Shown here: positions 54,301 to 64,000 of the stretch, piece by piece | Layout: the number at the start of each line of letters is the position of its first letter | Numbering within the stretch: the first letter of the stretch is position 1 | Assembly (NCBI GenBank): GCA_025345505.1 | Contig: JANVCC010000174.1 | Coordinates: 2,044,656 to 2,108,655, forward strand | Direction: 5' to 3' | Source of the DNA: Todiramphus chloris collaris | Lineage: Eukaryota; Chordata; Aves; Coraciiformes; Alcedinidae | DNA: 64,000 nucleotides | Notes under the pieces: model-generated | Seen by the model: only the letters and a program-made list of their open reading frames with translations | Told to the model about the DNA's origin: nothing | The model's database searches: none | Translations under genes and position numbers: made by a program

Positions 54301-57300
54301 GCTGGATGTGTGTTTGAGCCTGTGTAGCCTTCCTGTCTAGCCTGTGATTGGGAGGAGAGGTGGTAGGTGTAGTGAGCGGGTGTCAGGAGTGAAACAAAAA
54401 TGTTCTTTAAACTTTAAAATAAAATTTTACATCCTACAAACAATTATCGAGGAGTCTATCTGCCTGGGGGTGATGAGGGTTTCCTCCGTTGGAAGTGTGT
54501 ATAGGTTCTTTCCCTGGGCATGTGCACGAGTTGTTGAATGTGATGTTGTTTGTTGTTTTGTTTTCCCTTCTAGTTTGGGTTGGTTTTTGGGGTTTTTGTT
54601 TGTTTTTTTTGTGAGGAAATGAAGACAATGGTCACTGCCTTCATTTTCCACACTAGGACAATACAGAAGACACCAGACTGAAAAGGTACTTAAAAGTACT
54701 GTTTCACTGCAGCAGCAGAGCCCTTTCTTCAGTGTTCAAGTTCAGGCAAATGCCTTGGTGATAATAAGTATTTTACATGTCGAAAGTAGTGGATTTTTGT
54801 GTGGGAAGAGCCTGTCTGGGTAGCACCACTTCAGCATCCCTTTGAGATTGTTGCCTGCTTAGTTCCTTGATGTTAACAGTTCCCAGGTCATCAGTTCCTG
54901 CGTGCAGAAGCAGGGCTTTCGGGGCCAGTCATCCACAGCACGGGCTGACTCCTGTGGCTGTGGAAAAATGTCTTGTGTTTCAAAAGGCTGCAGATGTTAA
55001 GTGTTTGTCAGAAAGAACTCGCAGAGCATGGTACGTGGCTGATATGCTTGCTCTAGTGACTTGATGAGCTATGAATTTGGACTGTAGATAAATTGGCTGT
55101 CAGGGCGGACTGTGAGTGTTGTCTCTATAGCACAGTACAGTTTATTTATTTATTTTTAAAAAGCTACTGGTATCAAACCAAACCTCTGCTGCTGCGGGCA
55201 CTGAACGCTGCAGAAGCTTGAACTGGAAGTTTCCACATTAGTGAGAAATTGCTTGGAGAATAAGGATGTGCAGATGTCTGACATTTGGGGGTAGCCTGGG
55301 CTAATCAGCTCACTGAAGAGGAGGGAGCTGAGATGTGCTGTTCCAGTGCAACATCTAAAGGAGCTGGTTTCAGAATGCAATAGCAGCCCTCCCCGATGCC
55401 TTTAGGAGCTGGATATCCAGCTGAATCACATTTTTTCCTTCATGATTAGTTGAGAGTATTCTTGAAAAGACAAAGGCTGTGTTTAGTCTTGCTTTTGATG
55501 ATCTTGAGCTTGAGGAAACCCACATTTCTCTGTAGTGGTAACTCATTCAGTTGTGTCTAAAATTTGATGGTGTCTTGTAGCAGGCAAAAAATACTTGTTA
55601 TGCATTTAGTTCTCAGTGAAGTGTCATAGCTGAAACACATTTAAAGGAATCTGTGTTAGATTACAAGGTTTAATTTTGCTTGTTTGTGCACACATATATA
55701 TTTTTTTTTTCTTGTTCCTTCAGCCTGGGGTTTCCTGCTGTTTCCTCAGTGTGAAAAGAGCCCGTATAGTGCCGTTCATCATGGCATAGCCTAATCCAAA
55801 AAGAGACTGGGTGAAAAACTTACTGGTTTGGGAAACGTGCTTCTCAACAAGAAGAATGCCCCAGCTCACCTACACATCACTTTGTTCTGTGTCTGTCAGG
55901 AGAGTTCATTAGAGATATATTTATTTTCATTATGAGAAATCCTTTTGTGACTGAATTACCCAGCTGAAGTCTTTGAGGTGAGAAGTGGGTTCAGGTTTGG
56001 GATACAGGAAGATGCCACTTCTGTATCGGTGGCAGGTTTGATTGTTAGCACCACATAAAATGGTAGAGTAAGACTTTGGACTTGATAGTTCTTGGTCAGA
56101 GTGGCGAGGAGACGGACACGGGCATGGCTTGTTGAGTGTCCCTTATGTAATGGCCTGACTGGACTTGCCATAGGTGTGAGGCAGTGGCTGTGGTCAAGGT
56201 AAGCAGAAAAAGCCTTCTGGAGGCTTTCAGGCAGTTTGAAATATTCCTAACTGGGTTTAGGAGAAGGGAAAAGAGCTGTGGAGATGATTACTAAGGGAGC
56301 TGGGGAGTGCAAAATGTATTTGTGGAAACAAGCCAACACTTAAACAGAACTGTAAAGACCTGTCTTCTGATCAGGTTTTGAATGTGAAAAGAGCTCCCCA
56401 GTTTGAATTACAGGGCTCTGGTTAAATGATTACATGAGGTATGTTTAAAAATAGCAAATGTATTTTATGTCCAGTCAAATAAGGTTCTTGGCATTGAAAA
56501 CTCAAATGAAATCTCTGTTGACTTCCATCTGACAGCCAAGTGACTCAAATCCTCTGTTTCTTGTAGGAAAATGGCTTTTAAAATTTTTTAGATTAATTCC
56601 AGTGTAGCCTGTAACAATAGATAATCTTGTGCTGGGTTTTCTTTAAAGGAGCAGGATCCATCACTCTGCGAGTGTGCTTCAGTTCAGCTAATTAAAATAG
56701 GGGTGGGTTTTTTTAATGCTTATGCTAAGGCAAGTTATAATTTGTGAAAACTCTTTTTTTTCAGTGTGAAATGGTCTGTTGAATGCTTCTTTCCCTTGTT
56801 TCTGTGCACTTCAGTTTGGCAGATTAGCAGAGCTATTAATAATAGCCACTCTAGCTTTTTCAGCATGAAAGAGTTGGTAAGCACAGAGCTATATGTAGTT
56901 TGTGTTTTTAATTAAACTTGTACTGGGATTATCTTGTATTACCAGTTACCTTCCAGAAGATTATGTTCATAGAAAGTTCACAAGTTGCTAAGTGGAAGAG
57001 ATTAAAGTGATTGTTGGCATGTTGGTAGAATTATTTGTTGCCTACGCAGCGTTTGTTCGTAGCTTTAATGTGCCAGTAATGGCAGACAAGTGAAGTGCAA
57101 GCATCTGAATTTTAAAACCTACAGTAGCTGACAGGACTGAGCAGTACTTCAGAGCCATTGGCTTTTGATTTATTTTAATTTTTTCAAATGCAGTGTTTAG
57201 CTGGTTAGAAATATTGAGTGGAAGAACAGTTTTTTCAGTGTTGGTCCGCCCTTACGTTGTGATGCTGCTCTTCACGGGGTGACCAGGGGAGTGTTTTATT

Positions 57301-59150
57301 ACAGAATGGGAAACCACGTAAAGCCTGGGGGCCACAAACGAACGTGACGAAGAGAAGAGCAGATTCTGGGGAAGACAGCTTCCATTACAGCAGCCTTGGA
57401 AATCCTTGCTGCCTCGGTCAGTTCCTCCACGTGAGAGGTGGTGAAGGGATCCTGCGCTTCGAGAAATCGCGGGGTGCGACGCAGAGCTTCGTGTGACTGA
57501 GCGAACAGTGAAAGGCATCGCAGCCGTAAGGAAGAGACGGTGGGGGTGTCTCTGCTGTTATCAAAATCCATTAGCAAGTTTTGCCCTGCTTGAATGCCTT
57601 TCATTGTTCCGCTTTCTGACTCATCTGCCAGCGTTGGAAGTAAATGGCATCCATTCTGTGCTGATACAAACAGTTCCTGTGAGCTTGACAAACAAGGATG
57701 TTACAGTTGGAGTAAACATCTGTTTAGCTGTTAATAATGGATACCAGGCAGGTTGTAGAACTTTTAGCTACAGTTGGATGTATTTTAGCTACAACAAGGA
57801 AGAACAAATATGGAAGACAATATGGCAAACTCTTAGAGAGAGGCTGTGGAAATGTGACCAGTTAATTAGGAAGATAATCTTTTGATTGAAAGATCAATTT
57901 TTATTTGTAGAGTAATATGTTAACAAATGTAGTAAACCTGCTTTTAGCACATTCCGTGATGCTACAGAAATGCATTGCACTATTCTGTTCTGTCTCCTAA
58001 AAAACTTTTTCCCATCCCATTTTCAACAAGAACTTCCCTTGTACTTTGAATTTGTGTGGGCTGGGGGGAAAGGAGATGGACCAGTACACGCATAGGTTGG
58101 TGTCAGTGCATCGTAGCAGGCTTGGCCAGTGCTGTGCCATGTTAGTGCTAAACCTGCTGGTTCAAACTGATGGTGACTCTGAAACTTGCCATTGCCACTG
58201 ACTTCCCCGTGCTAATACGCTGATCTCAAATTTGTAGATGTTTGAGATGATTAAGAATTCTAATCTTACTTGCTCTTTGGTTGCCAAAGTGTATTCTGTT
58301 AACAATATGTCCAATTTGTCTTCATCCAGCTTTCCTTCTGCCCTGCAATGATGGTTGCATTGTGCTGTCAGTGTAAACATCTGCCTCGCTTACTGAATTC
58401 ACAGACAGACTTTTTGTGTTACGTGGCTGTACTTAGAGGTCACGTATTAAGTGAGATGCATGTGAGTTGAATTTGAAAGCTCATAAAGCAGTGACCATTC
58501 CTAATGCTCTGCTTTGAACTGTGAAAGCGCAGTTCCTGTCTGTAGCAGCCTGCAGAAACAGCTTGGTGTTGCTCAACTTCTGATGAGTGCATCACTGTTT
58601 TGAAACATAACTTTTTTGAATGTTCTTACAGGTAGGCAGCGTGTGCATGATAGCTTGGCATCACGTGGGGGCAGCTTTCTCAGTAAAGGAATTTGGGTGG
58701 GTAGGAAGTCTGAACTCTCTGCTCAGAGATGAAGAATGCCAGCGTGCTTTAGGTTAGGCATATTGCACTGATCAGTGTTTTCCAGATGGAGTGAGTTTGG
58801 GAAGGGGTGTATATCGGAAGGGATGATCAAGATATTAACTTCAGCTCTGTCTCTGAATTTCATATTTCATGCATGTCTAGCCGGTAAGATTTTAAAGGCA
58901 GGTTTTTTCAATTATCAAGGCTTAGAGATTATTTTTTGAGATTCTAAAATGTGTACTATTTAATACATAATGCAAAAGGAAAATCTGGTTTTTAATGTCA
59001 GAACACGAAAATGGAACCAGCTGCAACATTATGCCATCCTGATGCAGCTTTGATGCTACATTTTTAGCAGTAGATTAAATATTGATACATCTTTCTCCCC
59101 CCTCACCTTCCAGTACACTCTTAGAGCTCTTGCAGTTGTTTTCAAGCTTC

Positions 59151-59168
59151 TTTTTTTTATATATATAG
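59151..59168 (+). repeat. Short T run plus (TA)n
   Basis: Eight or nine T followed by tatatatatag. Confidence 0.7.
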
Positions 59169-62100
59169 AAGAACTGGTCAAGGGCAATAAACTGTATGAG
59201 CAATTTTCTTCTATGCAGAGGTGAATCTGTATGTGAACAGGAAAAGGGCAGAATTTGTAAGCTTCAGGGAAATGTTCGTGTTGTAAGGAGGAGTGCGATG
59301 TCCCTTGGCTGCAGCAAAGTAGTGCTCAAGATCAGGTAGACAGTATATGAAATGAAACTAGTAAAATGGAAAAGAAAGGTGTAGTTAGATCACAAATGAA
59401 AGGCAGATGTTAGGAACCCAAGGATTATGAGGGCTGATATGAAAACCATTCAACAATCCCATGCTTGTTTGATCCATATGTTAGCTCTCAAATGTGAGTT
59501 ATATACCACCAGAGCTCTTCGGGATACTGGAATAAGTTCTTCTGAGGATTAGGAAAGTAGAGGGGTTAAGAGGAGATCTGTAAGGCTGTGAGAATATTCT
59601 GCTAGGACTGGAAACATTGGAATTCAGTAGGACTATGAGCTGCCTACTACAGCAGATCATTTGGCTCTGGTGGCAGGGAGTACAGATAATCTGTCTCATG
59701 GTAGGAGTAGGAAGGTCATGAAGAGTTCTGATTTTGTCACTTTTGGCTTCTGAACCTTAAGTAGCTTCGTGTAGCTCTTGGAATTAGCTTAGCCCATCCC
59801 CAGATACCTCACATCTGCAAGATAACTTGTGTTTATTTATGCAGTGGGTTCGCTGAATGCTTGTGCTTACTATTGAAGAGGTTGAAACTTCACAATACTG
59901 AACAGAATCTCTGCTCTAGTGAGCTGAAGGTGATTCTGTGCAGCGTTACAACTAACGTGGAGTTGGAGGATCACTGAACATGATTTTAGGTCCAGTTGAA
60001 AGCTCTATGAAATATTTAGTCTGTTAAATTCTGGTGTCTTTATTTAGTCCTTATTGTGGTAGAAGTTAAATGAGTGGGAAGTGTTTCAGGACTGGTCCAT
60101 GTTATTAGCAAACTGATTATTATTTGGTTTTTTAATCTAAGTGGATAGTCAAAGGTTCAAGGTTTGTAAGATGCACAGAAGATGGCTCATTCTGTGTGTG
60201 TTTTAGCTTATTGTAACTTGATGATGGCATTGAATTGAGTGCTATGAGAAATAGGTTATGAAAATCTTTCCCTCCTGTGCTTCTCGTGGTGTTCTGCTCA
60301 CCTCCTACTTTGCAATGGGGAAAGCAGGTATCAGGGAGAAACCTCCCTTTAGTGAAGGGATTTGCTCGAGTTGCCTTTTAAGCTTCATTGGATAGTTAGT
60401 TTTTTAGAGACCAAATTAAGATCAATACTGAAAACATTCTTTTTAGTTTTGTAGTAGCTAATCTGCTTGGCTAGGCTGTACCAGTGAGGTGGGATGCTGA
60501 GTTCAGGATCTGTGGGGATACCCTGTGGTTCCCTAGTTCTGAAAACTTGCTTGGTTTTTGTAGAAACTCGTAATAATAGTTCTTGCTTTTCAATGTCAAG
60601 CTCTGAATAAGCCCACTCAGCAGGGAGATCTCTTCTGAATTGTGGCTGTTGATCTTTCTGCTTAGTTTGTTTGCTCTTCTGCAAGCAGTTTGTACAAAAA
60701 GTGCCTATCATGTAGCTTTCTTCTAGTTTTAATTCGATGCAGGCTTTCCCATCTGTCTTCCTGCAATTTCCCTTTCCTAGGTTTTTTTGTTAGCTCGTAG
60801 TGTAGACTGATAAGTAAATATTTCTGGGTGGTAAACTGTCATGAGTAGGAACTGAGTGTTCAATGCAATGTTTCACATGGAAAAAAACCGCAAACAAAAT
60901 AACATCCCTTCTTGATATGGAAGAATGCAAAGTACCTTAAATATTGTCAAAAACTGAAAGGGGAAATTCAGCATCTGGGGTGAACTTGAGTCTCTCAGGA
61001 AATGACAGAGCAATAAAACTGAAACCAGTGGTGGTGGTTGAAGTATTTGGGGAGATGTGGAACCAAAAAACATAAATCCTCCTGTTCTGAGAGTACGCAA
61101 CGTTGCAAATTCTGTCTGGGGAAAGGACTCTTAGTGCTGAGTGCAGTTTTCAGTCGTGTCAGGAGTTCTGGTTTTCTGCAGGAGCAGGTGGATCTGAGCG
61201 TTCAGCTTGTCCTCATCTGTCTTGGTCACTGTGCCAACTAGTCAAGCCCGAGATGTGCGAATGAAAGAGCATAATGTTGGAATAATGGTGAGCTTGTCTG
61301 GTTGTAGAAACTCAAGATCTCATCTCTGTGGGGTGTTTGGTTTGGGTGGGGTTTCTGTTGTTGAGAACAGTTTGTTTTTAGGGGGTGAACCAGTGAGGCA
61401 CTTCAGGTATCTGTGGAGGGAAAAGGGAAGATTCAGTTTGGATCTTGCCGAATAAGAACCTCCCTTCCCCTCGAAGAGTCCAAAGTCTCTCAGAAGGTGC
61501 TTGGGTTTGTTGCTCACTGAACTACCTTTTCTATGGCTTGCTTCCTGGAAACAGCGTGCCGGAGTGGTTTGTGGGACTAGACAGCCCCAGTCTGTGATGT
61601 GTACTGGGGGCTGGCTGAAGGAGACCCCGAGTTCCAGCCAGCTGTGATAAGTAGCACTGCCTTTCCTAAACAGCTGTTCTTAAGCTTCTGTAACCATGGC
61701 ACGAATTCTTCAGCTGACTGCATCGCTGGAAATGGAGATTCCACTTGACTTGACTTGAAGGATCAGATCATTGACATTCAAGGGACAGGATGCAGTCGAT
61801 ACTCCCCAATTCCAATAAAACTTGGCAGCTTTACAGTGACAGCCAAGCATCATGCCTGGAGACTTTCACATTTACAGAATTGCCAATAATAAGTCTTCTG
61901 ACCTTGTTTTTTCTGAAAAGCCATAAGCATTTGTATGATGCAGTGGGTGGTTTCTAGAAGCTAGGTGGTTCATCTCCAGCTGGCCCCCAGACTCTTGGGT
62001 GTTTTACTGGGTGATGTGAAGCTGTGTGGTAGTGAAGAGAGTTTTGGTATTGCCCTGATTTGGATATGAGTGCCTGCAGACTGAAGCTTTTAACTCCCCT

Positions 62101-63312
62101 GGGTATTAGTGTGTGTGGAGTAGACTTACCTGCATCTTGCCTGCTGAAAGCTGTCGTCTGGGGTAGAGAAGGGTGGCGGGGTGTGAGAGAGAAACCACTG
62201 CTACAAAGCTTCTGTGAAGAGACAGGAAAGGAAATAAATGTATAGCTCCATGACAGAATGCTCTGTTCTGAAGCAGCATGAGGAGAAAATAGTCATATTC
62301 TGTGACAGCGGAATCAATAGGGCCTCTGTTGAAATGAATGAGAATTTTTATCTCTTGAGGCTATTGTTGAGGGCAGACTGAGGCAAATGTTTAATGGGTT
62401 CATGCTTTTGAAATAATTCTGTAACTGTAAGGGAGAGGAACATGCTTTTAAAAAACTGAGTGAGCAATTATGAAAAGGAGGTTAGTCACCACTTCTGTAA
62501 ATGGTTCCTTTTGTCAGAGCTGAGTATTCGGCGTTGGAACAAGCCTTGGAGAGGCAGCACTCGCAGCAATCGCACCGGTTCTGTTTGTGTATTTATTCTG
62601 TGACTTCACTACTGGTGTGTGTTGATTTACATGCCTGTAAAATGTGGATGTCTGTCCTGAAGCAAGGTTAACTTAGGGATTAGAGGGAGAACTCCTGGTT
62701 TCAGAAGGAATGCCTTGGCAAGATACAACTTCACACAAGTATAACTCTGTACCAGCATCGTCTTCAGTCTGGAATTTCAGGATTTAGCTTGTTCCACAGG
62801 GTAACTCCAAAAAGCCTCAATCCTCAGTGCTGATGAACACTGCAGACATATGATACTAGAACTCTGCAACGAAACACATTACCAGCTGCAAAGGTATTCC
62901 TAAATACTTAGGAAGAGGAATGGTACCAGGGATTGCTTGGTGAGAACACACTGGCACTCGGGGGTAGTGAGACACGGGCTATTCCAACTCTGTCAAGTGC
63001 AGTACCTGTTTTCCTTGCTGCAAAGCAGATGGAAGAGTAACAAATTCAAGAATGTAACATGCCCATGCAGGAAGTGTTGCCATGAACTGTACTCGAGTAT
63101 TGTGCCAACTCATGAAGTTCTTGTTTGGTTTGGTTTTTTGTACAAAACTCTGAAGTGTGCGGATACTTTGCTCTTGACAAAATAGTTTGGGTCATGGGGT
63201 GCTCTGGCTGGGCAGGCAGCTCCTTTAAACCTCGGAAGGAAGAGTGAGAAACCCCAGCTTGTATTTCTTGTTTATAAAACACGTGTGCTCATTCTCTGGC
63301 TCATGCCTCCTT

Positions 63313-63346
63313 CATATAGAGGTATATATGCATATATATATATTTT
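63313..63346 (+). repeat. (TA)n-rich microsatellite
   Basis: atatagaggtatatatgcat followed by atatatatatatttt: an imperfect TA repeat of about 34 bp. Confidence 0.75.
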
Positions 63347-64000
63347 ACTGTGGCATTATGCAAACAAGGGAAGATGAATACTCGGTGGATTGCTGGGGTT
63401 GTTTGTGCTGCAGCAATTCTAACCTACTCCTTGTGTTTAAGATAGGATGTGTTTACTTAAGTCACTTGCCAAGTTTGCTACTTTCTTTCTTGTTTTGGTT
63501 TTAAAATGTTTGCAGTAGGAGAAGCCTTTGTTACATTCTCACTTCAATTACCATAGTGGGAGGCAGGAGAGAAAAATGCTTTTTAGAAAAAAAAGAAAGA
63601 ATAGCTTGAGTTTCAGAAATCCTAAGCTGAAGCAATATATTTTTTTTTTCCCTCTTTTACCTTGTCAAATTAACATGATTGCATGTTTCACTTCTTATGC
63701 TAAAGAGTTTCTGATCTTCAAAGGCAACTTTCAAAAAGACATGCTGGTTCAGCCAAGGAGACTAATATTTTAGAAGGAATATTACCAGTAATAAAAAAGA
63801 CAGAGTTATGATAGTTTCCATTAATTTTAATAACTTTTTGTACAGCTCTTGAGTCAAGATGTGAGAAATTAAAGGGAAACACAGCTCTTAGTTTGACTAG
63901 AGTGTATTTATACCTGCTGTACAGCCCTGGCTTGCGCAGACACGTCAGAAGGCTGCGGGAAGCCTCCATGTGTGGCTTGCTGTAGCAGGGGGCTGAGTTC

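Larger units (their letters stand above)
42961..64000 (+). other. RERE: Probable first intron of RERE (partial)
   Basis: From the GT donor to the end of the window I find no exon with the Lys/Asp/Glu/Arg-rich RERE N-terminus and no other gene. RERE has a very long first intron in vertebrates, so 21 kb of intron is expected. The region holds SINE and CR1 remnants, a minisatellite and many G/T-rich runs, given separately. Open frames of up to 193 codons are unlike known proteins. Confidence 0.55.

Overview
The window looks like nuclear DNA of a bird (or another sauropsid). It holds spliced vertebrate genes with GT-AG introns, CpG-island promoters, a CR1 LINE fragment with sauropsid-type 3' sequence, and worn MIR/CORE-SINE pieces. 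The gene order CA6(-), ENO1(+), then a CpG-island first exon(+) matches CA6-ENO1-RERE on human 1p36 read in reverse. The enolase differs at several positions from the chicken protein as I remember it, so I would not call this chicken. The species is not fixed by the sequence.

Layout. Positions 1-4,388 carry the 5' end of carbonic anhydrase VI on the minus strand: a signal-peptide exon and a second exon are clear, and the zinc-ligand exons lie off the left edge. Positions 4.4-14.3 kb are intergenic, with an old CR1 fragment (6.64-7.09 kb) and a MIR-like SINE (about 7.9-8.1 kb). Positions 14.3-15.25 kb are the ENO1 CpG island, with three CCAAT boxes exactly 31 bp apart. ENO1 (alpha-enolase) runs to about 28.27 kb; its coding exons join to an intact 434-residue enzyme with every catalytic residue present. 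Positions 28.3-42.2 kb are intergenic with no gene I can support. Positions 42.2-43.3 kb are a second CpG island with a non-coding first exon and a GT donor at 42,961, assigned to RERE by synteny. The rest, to 64,000, reads as its first intron, with SINE remnants, a minisatellite broken by a 10-N gap, and repeated G/T-rich runs.

The most interesting observation is in ENO1. The exon for residues 61-80 exists as two tandem copies of identical length (59 nt) at 22,221-22,279 and 22,572-22,630. Both are open in the same phase and both have canonical splice sites. They encode 20-residue segments identical at 9 positions. Because 59 is not a multiple of three, using both copies or neither puts a stop in frame, so only one-at-a-time inclusion gives full-length enolase. 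This is the architecture of a mutually exclusive exon pair, as in the glycolytic gene PKM. It predicts a second alpha-enolase isoform with a changed first helix in the N-terminal domain.

All calls come from reading the sequence by eye. No alignment, repeat masking or expression data were available.
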